A stretch of DNA of 62,875 nucleotides from DASVTR01 sp033855775. GTDB taxonomy: Bacteria > Acidobacteriota > Blastocatellia > Pyrinomonadales > Pyrinomonadaceae. The stretch lies in the NCBI GenBank assembly GCA_033855775.1, contig JAWVFT010000019.1, forward strand, positions 1 to 62,875. The letters are read 5' to 3'. The notes beneath the pieces were generated by a model. The model did no database searches. It saw only the letters and a program-made list of their open reading frames with translations, and was not told the origin of the DNA. Shown here piece after piece: positions 1 to 7,012 of the stretch (position 1 is its first letter; the number at the start of each line of letters is the position of its first letter). A program made the position numbers and the translations under genes.

Positions 1-1
1 C

Positions 2-106
2 AAGATGAGTGTCATCTGCGCCGTGATGCGTAAGATCGTACATCTGGCTTACGGTGTGTTGAAGAGTGGTCAGCCATTCGACCCGCAGTGGGCAAAATCT
101 GCTTGA
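2..106 (+). CDS. IS110-family transposase, C-terminal end (partial)
   Basis: The frame is open from the window edge to a TGA and encodes 34 residues ending KSGQPFDPQWAKSA. The core HLAYGVLKSGQPFDP is the conserved C-terminus of IS110/IS1111-family DEDD transposases (Transposase_20 domain). Only this tail lies in the window, so completeness cannot be judged. The stop codon is one base from the outer core of an integron attC site on the other strand. That fits the IS1111-attC subgroup of this family, which targets attC sites. The family assignment rests on the short motif alone. Confidence 0.75.
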   Translation, partial: KMSVICAVMRKIVHLAYGVLKSGQPFDPQWAKSA

Positions 107-107
107 C

Positions 108-215
108 TCTCAACACAGTATCTAACCCGGCCCGCGCATGAGGCATTCTACCAGAGCGGAGGAAGGGGCATGAAAAGATTGCTATCGCGGGCTCGGGTTG
201 AATGAGTTGTTAGGC
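108..215 (-). other. Integron attC recombination site downstream of the cassette gene
   Basis: Reading the minus strand from the cassette gene, the inner core GCCTAAC (plus 209-215) fits RYYYAAC. It is the exact complement of the core GTTAGGC that precedes the same gene at 735-741, as expected within one cassette. Between the cores lie two arms, plus 124-136 and 186-199, that pair over 13 bp with one extrahelical base at 193, as in the 2L/2R boxes of attC sites. The outer core TCTCAAC (plus 108-114; minus GTTGAGA) deviates at its last base from GTTRRRY. Spacer lengths resemble those of classical cassettes. Confidence 0.72.
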
Positions 216-219
216 CGCG

Positions 220-714
220 CTAAGAGCCTTTGATGAGAGCGCCAGCGATTGCGCCAACAAGACCACCGATGGCACTTGTCAGCGGTATCCACCATCGCCT
301 CTCCTTCTTTTGCTCAAGGGATCGAGAATGAAGATTGATGGCGGTATCTATCAGAGCTTTAATGTCAGCAGGCGTTAAGGGATTTCGTGATACGCGCACT
401 TTCTGCTCCTCCGTCAACTGATAGAACTCTTCGCGGGACAATTTACGCTCTTCGTCCACATCAAATCGTTTCGGATACTGCCGCCGCCAAACTAGAGAAG
501 CTTTTTCTCGAGGGCTGTCGAGGCGGAAAAACTCTGGATGCTCTTCAAAAACCTTACGCCAGCGTTCCCCTTTGGCAGAATCACCCGAGATGCGATCAGC
601 CCATTTGTCAAACGACAGCTTGTAAAACTTGTAAGTACCCATCGCTTGGATTGCAGCAATGACATCCCCAAGACGATTTGGATCATGTAGGTAAGGTGTT
701 TTTGAGTTTCCCAT
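220..714 (-). CDS. Integron-cassette protein of unknown function, C-terminal membrane anchor
   Basis: A 164-residue protein starting MGNSKTPYLHDPNRLGDVI. I recognise no named domain, though the style of the N-terminal half (mixed charge, conserved-looking EHPEFFRLDS and SLVWRRQYPK) suggests a soluble module. A single hydrophobic helix at the C-terminus (PLTSAIGGLVGAIAGALI, about 144-161) predicts a tail anchor. An AGGTTC-type purine stretch precedes the ATG by a few bases. The gene is bracketed by complementary attC cores and fills the interval between them, the usual organisation of a one-gene integron cassette. GC content is lower than that of the neighbouring chromosomal genes. Function is unknown. 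Confidence 0.8.
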   Translation of the reverse strand: MGNSKTPYLHDPNRLGDVIAAIQAMGTYKFYKLSFDKWADRISGDSAKGERWRKVFEEHPEFFRLDSPREKASLVWRRQYPKRFDVDEERKLSREEFYQLTEEQKVRVSRNPLTPADIKALIDTAINLHSRSLEQKKERRWWIPLTSAIGGLVGAIAGALIKGS

Positions 715-734
715 AATGAACCTCCAATTTTGCG

Positions 735-786
735 GCCTAACGCATATTAGGCTGCTGTGGCGATGTTTTGTCAGTTAAAGTTGAGC
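735..786 (-). other. attC-like site upstream of the cassette gene (degenerate or short)
   Basis: The plus strand shows GCCTAAC at 735-741 and GTTGAGC at 780-786. Both fit the RYYYAAC/GTTRRRY core rules. The inner boxes TTAGGCTG and CAGTTAAA pair only in part, and 52 bp is short for an attC. The outer core GTTGAGC nearly matches GTTGAGA of the downstream attC, as would be seen in a consecutive cassette array. It could be a decayed site or a hybrid left by recombination. Confidence 0.45.
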
Positions 787-1070
787 GTCACGGGCAGCGC
801 TCTTGCTCGTTGACAAGGCGGCATTGTAACGCAGGGGAGAGTGTTAGAGAGGCAAATAATGAAAATGTTGTGTTGGAGTCCAGCGCGCTCATTTGAATGG
901 CGGTGATGAGGGCTGCGGCGGGCGGCGGGCGTCGTTTGCAGAGCGCGCCGAAGTCGCAATAGCCGAAAACGACTGAGCCACCAAAGTAAGAGCGCGGCGC
1001 GTGGATTACGATTACAAAAAGCGCGGCGCGTGGATTACGGTTCCCGCGCCTCGCTTCTGTTTAGCGCATG
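787..1070. other. Gene-free stretch with a 20-bp direct repeat
   Basis: Together with the attC-like site this forms a 356-bp gap. I see no convincing gene; a minus-strand open frame at 771-959 has basic low-complexity composition and no ribosome-binding site. A 20-bp sequence beginning AGCGCGGCGC occurs twice, at 991-1010 and 1020-1039, separated by 9 bp. Confidence 0.5.
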
Positions 1071-1436
1071 TCATAAGTAGAGCAAGGCCAGAGGAATCAC
1101 GCAGCCGAGGGCTATCAGCGCGATGACCAGCCGCTTATCATATTTGAGTTTGAACGCCATGTAGATGCCGAGCACGCTGCTGCTTATCAGTCCGAGAGAC
1201 ATAAGCGCCACGAACCATTGCAGCGGCAGCGAGCGCTTGCGGCCCGGCTCGTGCGCCGCCCGCTGGTCTTTATGAATGTCGGCCAGCTTTACTATCCACG
1301 CCGGAGGAGTTTCCGTGCTGCCCTTCGGGCTTTCCTGTAGCCTGAAAGTTTGCAGAGCCCCGGAGAGCGCGAACAGTAGAATCAAGGGCGCGAAGAACAC
1401 CCCCAGATAAAAGTGAATCTGTCGAATCCGTTTCAT
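1071..1436 (-). CDS. Small PepSY-TM-like membrane protein
   Basis: A 121-residue protein. The N-terminus MKRIRQIHFYLGVFFAPLI with a hydrophobic segment at about 9-28 is typical of PepSY-associated transmembrane proteins, where an R-x-x-H-x-x-x-G motif opens the first helix. A polar loop follows, then two more hydrophobic segments (about 73-93 and 102-120), giving three predicted helices. It is much shorter than full PepSY_TM reductase-like proteins and lacks a recognisable PepSY domain, so a heme or iron reduction role cannot be claimed. It stands alone, 198 bp from the gamma-glutamylcyclotransferase-like gene upstream of it. Confidence 0.65.
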   Translation of the reverse strand: MKRIRQIHFYLGVFFAPLILLFALSGALQTFRLQESPKGSTETPPAWIVKLADIHKDQRAAHEPGRKRSLPLQWFVALMSLGLISSSVLGIYMAFKLKYDKRLVIALIALGCVIPLALLYL

Positions 1437-1633
1437 CGCATTAAATTAGCATAGAGCTTTAAAAAATCGCCAGCGGCCCAACGCCTTATAACTTCCGCCG
1501 GACTAACGCAGGAACGCGCCTCGCCCGCCGCGATTAAGGCTGCGCTGAAACCCGGTGAGCGGGGCCGTTTCCCGCGAGAGAATTTAGACGATTATCGCGG
1601 CGTGGCAGCATGCACAGAGAGATTGCCTCATCA

Positions 1634-2053
1634 TCAACTTTCAGTTTCGTCAGGCCATACGTCCGCAGGCCATTCGGTCTTCGTTTTGGCATACTCAATC
1701 CAATCGCCCGAAGCGATTAATCTACGACGGTGAGAAAGTTCGGACGCAGGCGAATAAATCCAACACAGCATTTTGTCGTTGCCTTGAGAGACTTCAACCT
1801 GCTTGCGTGTGTAAGCGCTCGACTCTTCTATCTCATCAAGCTTCCGCAAAATCTTATCGTCAATCTCATAGACTTCGCCAATCACCGGCGGGCTCGCTTC
1901 ATCAAGACGCAAGCCGGGATGCGGGCCTAAATCATAGAGGCTGCCGCTGACCTTTGCCTGACCGATAAACTTTGCGCCGGGGAAAAGATGAGACAGAGCG
2001 CGCACGCCGCCTTGCCGCAGCGTGCCGTAAACGAAGACGAGATGTTTATCCAT
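1634..2053 (-). CDS. Gamma-glutamylcyclotransferase-like (AIG2/YtfP) protein
   Basis: A 139-residue protein with the family signature VFVYGTLRQGG at residues 7-17, which forms the substrate-binding loop of the GGCT/BtrG fold. Downstream PVIGEVYEIDDKILRKLDEIE corresponds to the conserved G-x-V-Y-x-I...LD-x-x-E block carrying the catalytic Glu. Length matches single-domain YtfP-like members. Family enzymes cyclise gamma-glutamyl amines to 5-oxoproline, but the physiological substrate here is unknown. It lies 93 bp downstream of the desaturase gene on the same strand and may be co-transcribed. Confidence 0.85.
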   Translation of the reverse strand: MDKHLVFVYGTLRQGGVRALSHLFPGAKFIGQAKVSGSLYDLGPHPGLRLDEASPPVIGEVYEIDDKILRKLDEIEESSAYTRKQVEVSQGNDKMLCWIYSPASELSHRRRLIASGDWIEYAKTKTEWPADVWPDETES

Positions 2054-2146
2054 TTAGCTTTGCCTCAAGCAGGCCAGCCACATCAGAGAGCGCACACGAT
2101 GAGCGCCGCCCTTTTGTTTGAGAGATAAGCAATGATGAAAGAGGAG

Positions 2147-3103
2147 CTAGGGGGCGGGCGTCTCTTTTGTTTGGTTCGAGGTCGGCTCGAATAAGTTGTT
2201 CGAGGCCGTGCGGCTTTGCAGTGTAGAGAGATTGGCCGGAGGGGCGCGCAGGTCGCGGACGATGCCGAACCATGAGAGGGCGCGCAGGGTGTAGTGGGAG
2301 ATGTCCAGTTCCCACCAATAGAAGCCCTGACGCTCGGACGAAGGGTAGTAGTGATGGTTGTTGTGCCAGCCTTCGCCGAGCGTGATGAGGGCGACGAAGA
2401 GGTTGTTGCGGCTGTTGTCCGCGGTCGCAAAGCGGCGCTTGCCGAAGATGTGCGCCAGCGAGTTGACGGTGAACGTGCCGTGATAGAGCAGCACGGTGCT
2501 GATGAAAAATCCCCAGACGAGCATCTGCCAACGCGACGTGCCGAGGTTGGGCGCAAAGCGTTCGAGCAGCGCGCCGAGCAGAAAGGTCGCGACGGCGAGC
2601 AGGACGGGAGGCAGCGAGTAGTACTTGTCCAGAAAGCGTAGCTCGCGCAGCTTGAGCAGGTTGGAGATGAGCCGCAGGTCTGTCGCCTGACTGTCCTCGG
2701 AGAGAAACCAGCCGACGTGCGAACGCCAGAGCGTGCGCGTCAAGGGCGAGTGCAAATCGTCTTCAGTGTCCGCGTGCAGGTGATGGCGGCGATGGTGCGC
2801 AGACCACCAGAGCGGCCCCTTCTGGTAAGCAGCCGTTCCGATAAACGCGAGCAGGAATTGAAAAGCCCTGCCCGTCTTGTAAGTTCGATGCGAGAAGAGA
2901 CGATGAAAGCCTGCGGTAATCGCAAACATGCGCACCACGTACAGGGCCAGACAGACGGCGACCGCCGCCAAGCTCACGCCCGTCCAGATGACGAGCAGGC
3001 AGGCGACGTGCATGAAGAGGAATTGAACACAGACGGAGAAAACCAGCTTTTCCCGGTCAGGCGGGCGAACGCTCGCGCTTTTCGCGCTTAAAGTTTCGGA
3101 CAT
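2147..3103 (-). CDS. Acyl-CoA/acyl-lipid delta-9-type fatty acid desaturase
   Basis: A 318-residue integral membrane di-iron desaturase. All three histidine boxes are visible: HRLFSH at 67-72, HRRHH at 104-108 and HNNHH at 247-251. The order and spacing are those of the stearoyl-CoA desaturase class. Hydrophobic segments at about 22-60, 82-95, 165-185 and 193-217 supply the expected four helices. It should introduce a double bond into saturated acyl chains and so adjust membrane fluidity; the exact position and acyl carrier are inferred. The Pro/Thr/Gln-rich tail after residue 290 looks unstructured. A good promoter and a tandem repeat lie just upstream. Confidence 0.92.
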   Translation of the reverse strand: MSETLSAKSASVRPPDREKLVFSVCVQFLFMHVACLLVIWTGVSLAAVAVCLALYVVRMFAITAGFHRLFSHRTYKTGRAFQFLLAFIGTAAYQKGPLWWSAHHRRHHLHADTEDDLHSPLTRTLWRSHVGWFLSEDSQATDLRLISNLLKLRELRFLDKYYSLPPVLLAVATFLLGALLERFAPNLGTSRWQMLVWGFFISTVLLYHGTFTVNSLAHIFGKRRFATADNSRNNLFVALITLGEGWHNNHHYYPSSERQGFYWWELDISHYTLRALSWFGIVRDLRAPPANLSTLQSRTASNNLFEPTSNQTKETPAP

Positions 3104-3114
3104 TAAATACCTTT

Positions 3115-3173
3115 ACACTCTCTAGACACTCTCTAGCTATCATCTACTATAAAGCCTATTTCACTTAATGCAA
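3115..3173 (-). promoter_or_regulatory. Desaturase promoter with tandem 11-bp operator-like repeat
   Basis: On the minus strand, TTGCAT (plus 3168-3173) is 16 bp from TATAGT (plus 3146-3151), a good sigma-70 type pair. Immediately downstream the 11-mer ACACTCTCTAG (plus-strand reading) is repeated without gap at 3115-3125 and 3126-3136. The start codon follows 11 bp later. The repeat sits where a repressor could block transcription or initiation; a regulatory role is inferred. Confidence 0.55.
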
Positions 3174-3476
3174 CTCGCCGCCCGCGCGCGCATGGCAAAG
3201 CGCCGCGCCGGGGCATCGTTTCGCCGCCGTTGTTGTGCATCTTAAGCGAGGGCTTCGCGCATCAAAGCCGCTCGCAGCCGGAGCAGTCAAAGCGTCGCGC
3301 GCACAGATAGAGAGTCATTACTGAAACAGGTTTGCCCGGCAACCCATTTTCGCGCGCCGCCCCGATGCTTGACGTTAATACGGTTTGCCTGTAAAAGATT
3401 CGTTCCCCCGTCGCCGCTGCCTCTCTCTTGTGTGGAGAGGTTATCACTTAAACATTATTCAGAAAGGTCTTCATTA
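3174..3476. other. Gene-free upstream region of the secreted nuclease gene
   Basis: About 300 bp of high-GC sequence between the desaturase promoter and the GTG start at 3477. An in-frame ATG at 3369 could extend the nuclease by 36 residues. The extension is Pro/Arg-rich and lies ahead of the signal peptide, so this part is read as untranslated leader. No clear sigma-70 promoter was found. Confidence 0.4.
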
Positions 3477-5789
3477 GTGTCAGGACTACCACCGCGTGGC
3501 AGCCGCACAGCCCCCGTGCGCCACAAACTTTGCGCCCTTTTCATCGTCTCGTTACTCGTCTCCATCGCTCTCTGTCCCGGCTTCTTCGCCACTTCGACCA
3601 ACGTTCAGGCCGTCTCGACTAGCATCGTCATCAGCCAGTTTCAGGTCGCGGGCGACGGCAGCCCCGCGGCGGACGACGAGTTCGTAGAGTTGCACAACGT
3701 CAGCGGCTCAAGCGTTGACTTGAACGGCTATCGCGTCGTCTATCGCTCGGCTGCCGGCACGAACGACGTGCAGGTGACGACATGGAGCACGAGCACAATC
3801 ATCCCCGCCGGAGGCTATTATCTCATCGGCCACACGCCCGCCTACAACGGCGCGGTCGCTGCCGACAGAGCCTTTGACTCAAGCGTCGCCTTCTCAGGCA
3901 CGGGCGGCGGCATGGCGATTCGCAACGGCGCCTTGAACAGCGGCGCGATTGTGGATTCCGTCGGCTTCGGAAGCGCGACCAACGCTTTCGTCGAGACGAC
4001 CGTCACGCCTGCGCCCGCCGCCAACAACGGCGCCTCGCGCAAGACGAATGGTTGTCAGGACACCGACAACAACTCAACAGACTTTGAAGCGCTCGCGCCC
4101 GCTGCCCCGCGCAATTCGAGCACGACCCCGAACATCTGCTCCGGCGGCCCCGCCCCGACCGGCACGCCGAAGCTCGTCAAAGTCTCCGACTACGACGCGG
4201 ACAATCACACGGACTATGTTGTCTGGCAGCCCTCGACCGGCATGTGGAGCATCTCGGCGAGCGGCGACAGCACGACGCGCTCAAGGCAATGGGGCGAAGG
4301 CAGTCTCAACGACAAGCCCGTCCCCGGCGACTACGACGGCGACGGCGAAGCAGACCTCGCTGTTTGGCGGCCCAATGAAGGCAACTGGTATATCGTCAAT
4401 AGCTCGACCAGCCTCAACACCGTCACCGGATGGGGAGCGTCCACAGACGAGCCTGTGCAGGCCGACTACGACGGCGACGGGCTGACGGACATCGCCGTCT
4501 TCCGCGCATCGGAAGGCAACTGGTACATCAAGCAAAGCTCCGGCGGCTCGCAGGTCATCGGTTGGGGCAACGCCTCGGACAAACTCGTCCCCGGCGATTA
4601 CGATGGTGACGGTAAGGCCGACGCCGCGGTCTTTCGTCCCTCGGAAGGCAACTGGTACATACACAAAAGCGCTGGCGGCTCGCAGATTATCAACTTCGGC
4701 ACGTCAACAGACCAGCCCGTCGCAGGCGATTACGACGGCGACGGCAAGTTGGACGCGGCGGTCTTTCGTTCCTCGGAAGGCAACTGGTACATACGACAAA
4801 GCTCGAACAGCGCCACCATCATCCGCAACTGGGGAGAAGCGACGGACAAGCTCGTCCCCGGCGATTACGACGGCGACAAGAAGACGGACATCGCCATCTG
4901 GCGACCGTCTGAAGCCAAGTTCTACATCATCAACAGCAGCGGTTCGCCCGCCGTCACAATCCAGCAGTACGGCGCGGCGGGCGACATTCCCATCGCTTCC
5001 ACGTACAAGACGTTCGGCTCGTCGGACGGCTTAACTACGCCGCCTCCGCCTCCGCCGCCGCTCACGGACAACCATCTGGCGATGGGCAATCCGAGCAACG
5101 CCGTCGCGGACGTGAACTTCCCCACCAACTACCTGATGGACAAAGCGCAGTACGCGCTCTCTTATCACAGGGACAAGGGAGAGCCGAACTGGGTCAGTTG
5201 GCATCTGGACAGCAATTGGCTCGGCAGCGCGCCGCGGCAGAACGATTACCGCGCAGACCCCGCGGTGCCTGCCGGTTGGTATCAAGTGCAGGGCACGGAC
5301 TATTCCGGCTCAGGCTACGACCGCGGGCACATGTGTCCTTCGGGCGACCGCACGCGCTCCGTGCCGGACAACTCCGCGACCTTCCTGATGACCAACTTCA
5401 TCCCGCAGGCGTCGGCCAACAATCAAGGGCCCTGGAACGACCTCGAAATCTATTGTCGTTCGCTCGTCAGCCAGGGCAACGAGTTGTACATCATCTCCGG
5501 CGGCGCAGGCTCGCTCGGAACCATCACCAATGGGCATGTCAACATTCCCGCGCAGACATGGAAAGTGATTATCGTGCTGAGCGCGGCGACGGGCGACGAC
5601 GCGGCGCGCGTCACCACTTCGACACGCACGATTGCCGTCCTGATGCCCAACTCGTCAGCCGTCAACTCAGACTGGCGCGCATCGCGCGTCAGCGTGGATC
5701 AAGTCGAAGCCTTGACCGGCTACGACTTCTTCTCCAACGTCAACGTCTCGACACAGGCGGTCATCGAATCGGTCGTTGACAATCAATAA
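3477..5789 (+). CDS. Secreted DNA/RNA non-specific endonuclease with lamin-tail and FG-GAP-like repeats
   Basis: A 770-residue exported protein. The GTG start is chosen because AGAAAGG precedes it by nine bases and the n-region then runs straight into a signal peptide (KLCALFIVSLLVSIALC). Domains in order: a lamin-tail domain at about 45-215 (EFVELHNVSG, GYYLIGH); six to seven repeats of about 45 residues of the form GDYDGDGKADAAVFRPSEGNWYI (shown in parts; about 235-530); a proline linker; and a C-terminal NUC1/DNA-RNA endonuclease domain. The last carries DRGHMCPSGDRT with catalytic His near 618 and the metal-binding Asn in MTNFIPQASANN. It probably degrades extracellular nucleic acid for nutrient use; the repeats may bind calcium or a surface. 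Confidence 0.88.
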   Translation: MSGLPPRGSRTAPVRHKLCALFIVSLLVSIALCPGFFATSTNVQAVSTSIVISQFQVAGDGSPAADDEFVELHNVSGSSVDLNGYRVVYRSAAGTNDVQVTTWSTSTIIPAGGYYLIGHTPAYNGAVAADRAFDSSVAFSGTGGGMAIRNGALNSGAIVDSVGFGSATNAFVETTVTPAPAANNGASRKTNGCQDTDNNSTDFEALAPAAPRNSSTTPNICSGGPAPTGTPKLVKVSDYDADNHTDYVVWQPSTGMWSISASGDSTTRSRQWGEGSLNDKPVPGDYDGDGEADLAVWRPNEGNWYIVNSSTSLNTVTGWGASTDEPVQADYDGDGLTDIAVFRASEGNWYIKQSSGGSQVIGWGNASDKLVPGDYDGDGKADAAVFRPSEGNWYIHKSAGGSQIINFGTSTDQPVAGDYDGDGKLDAAVFRSSEGNWYIRQSSNSATIIRNWGEATDKLVPGDYDGDKKTDIAIWRPSEAKFYIINSSGSPAVTIQQYGAAGDIPIASTYKTFGSSDGLTTPPPPPPPLTDNHLAMGNPSNAVADVNFPTNYLMDKAQYALSYHRDKGEPNWVSWHLDSNWLGSAPRQNDYRADPAVPAGWYQVQGTDYSGSGYDRGHMCPSGDRTRSVPDNSATFLMTNFIPQASANNQGPWNDLEIYCRSLVSQGNELYIISGGAGSLGTITNGHVNIPAQTWKVIIVLSAATGDDAARVTTSTRTIAVLMPNSSAVNSDWRASRVSVDQVEALTGYDFFSNVNVSTQAVIESVVDNQ

Positions 5790-5820
5790 CCGCTGGCTCA
5801 ATCGAGCCGGATGAAACAGA

Positions 5821-5862
5821 ACAGCCCGCATGCGCTCTCAAGCGCAGGCGGGCTGTTTCAAT
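5821..5862 (+). terminator. Rho-independent terminator after the nuclease gene
   Basis: ACAGCCCGC and GCGGGCTGT pair around an inner TGCGCT/AGCGCA stem with a CTCA loop, giving about 15 bp with small internal mismatches. A short T-rich run follows. The site lies between convergent genes and could act on both strands. Confidence 0.8.
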
Positions 5863-5903
5863 TTTCGAGAAGCGACAATCGAGAGACAAAGCTTCGGCGC
5901 AAC

Positions 5904-6122
5904 TTAACCGGGCGGACGGACGAAACGCTTGCCCCGTTTTCGTTCAAGGCTCTGCGCCAGCAGTTCGAGTCCAACGCGGTCAATCCGCGCGACCGCTTCC
6001 ACCTCCTGCGCCGCCAGCCCCGCCCTCGCGGCCTCTCCGCGCGGGTCTGCCAGAAAGCGCTTGCGCGCCGCTTCGTCAACATAAATCTTGGCCAGAAAAG
6101 CCTCCAGTCCTGGCGCGCTCAT
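5904..6122 (-). CDS. Small helical partner protein encoded after the DUF692 gene
   Basis: A 72-residue protein whose core LEAFLAKIYVDEAARKRFL and DPRGEAARAGL resembles the small alpha-helical LigA-like or Nif11-like fold, where a DPxxxAxxxGL turn recurs. I cannot assign a named family. Its ATG overlaps the stop codon of the DUF692 gene (ATGA-type overlap), so the two are probably translationally coupled. Short helical partners accompany DUF692-family enzymes in other systems (MbnC with MbnB, DUF2063 proteins with BufB), where they help bind the peptide substrate. A similar role here is inference. Confidence 0.7.
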   Translation of the reverse strand: MSAPGLEAFLAKIYVDEAARKRFLADPRGEAARAGLAAQEVEAVARIDRVGLELLAQSLERKRGKRFVRPPG

Positions 6123-7012
6123 GCCGCCGCTTCCTCATCTCCCGCGGCAAACAATCGCGCGCGTCCCTGCGCCAGAGCTTGACGCGCGCGCTCAAGCTGT
6201 TGCAGCAAACAATCAATGGAGGGAAACGCGCCGTCGCGCTCAAGCACGACCGTGAGCGGACGCGGCGCGCGCGCCCCGACCTCCGTGAGCAAGTCGTACA
6301 CGGCGTCTGGAACATCGTGCAAGTGGTCGTCGAGCAAGCGCCGCGCGCCGTTCTCGCCAATCCATTTTCCGCCCGCGAGGTGAATCGCCGCGACGCGCTC
6401 CGCAGGAATGCGCGCGATGAAGTCGAAAGGATTGAAATGAAAGTTGAGCGCGTTCGCGTGCAGATTATGAAGGTCGAGCAACAGGTCTGCGCCGGAGCCG
6501 CGCACAATCTCCGCGACCCACGTCGCTTCGTCGCGGTCGCTTCCCGGCGGGTCAATCAACGTGGCGACGTTTTCAACTTGCGGCGCGACGCCGACGATTT
6601 TTCGCGCGCGTTCCAGATTTATCAAAGCTCCATCAATGGTCGCCGCCGTGCGCGGCGGGGCGGCTAGATGTCCTATCTCGACGCCGCCGCCACGCACGAA
6701 GGCCAGATGCTCAGACCATGACAGCGGCGCTATTTCTTCGCAGAGCCGCGCCATTCGTTCCAGTCGCTTCGGCTCGACGGCGACCGCCGAGGCCATGCCG
6801 AGCGAGACGCCGTGCAGCGTCACCTTCGTCTGCGCCGCCAGCGTCCGCAACGCGCGTCGCTTGTGCCGCCGCGCCGCGAAGAAGTCGTCCGCGATGACTT
6901 CGACGACATCAATCTTGTCCAGATTCGAGAGAATCCCGGCGGCCAGTTCGGGCCGCCAGCCGAGGCCGATACGGTCTTTCAACGCCTCATCCTCCACAGC
7001 CGCCGCAGCCAC
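6119..7012 (-). CDS. DUF692-family (MNIO-type) multinuclear iron-dependent oxidase
   Basis: A 297-residue TIM-barrel protein of the DUF692/MbnB/TglH family. The usual metal-binding residues are visible in order: H67 (TLHGVSL), H102 (SWSEHLAF), E147 (VENVA), the DLHNLH block near 180-185, H211 (AIHLAGG), DDHLHD near 228-233 and E258 (VLERDG). Characterised members use two or three irons to modify cysteine residues of peptides, for example in methanobactin, 3-thiaglutamate and bufferin biosynthesis. The gene start overlaps the 3' end of the TIGR04222 gene by 26 bp; a GTG at residue 6 is an alternative start. The likely substrate is the Cys-rich tail of that neighbour. Confidence 0.9.
   Translation of the reverse strand: MAAAAVEDEALKDRIGLGWRPELAAGILSNLDKIDVVEVIADDFFAARRHKRRALRTLAAQTKVTLHGVSLGMASAVAVEPKRLERMARLCEEIAPLSWSEHLAFVRGGGVEIGHLAAPPRTAATIDGALINLERARKIVGVAPQVENVATLIDPPGSDRDEATWVAEIVRGSGADLLLDLHNLHANALNFHFNPFDFIARIPAERVAAIHLAGGKWIGENGARRLLDDHLHDVPDAVYDLLTEVGARAPRPLTVVLERDGAFPSIDCLLQQLERARQALAQGRARLFAAGDEEAAA

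Noticed and set aside
771..959. Minus-strand frame of 62 codons upstream of the integron cassette
   Set aside because: Basic, low-complexity sequence without ribosome-binding site; overlaps the attC-like core.
2046..2556. Two overlapping minus-strand frames inside the desaturase gene
   Set aside because: They lie in alternative frames of the desaturase 3' half and lack start signals.
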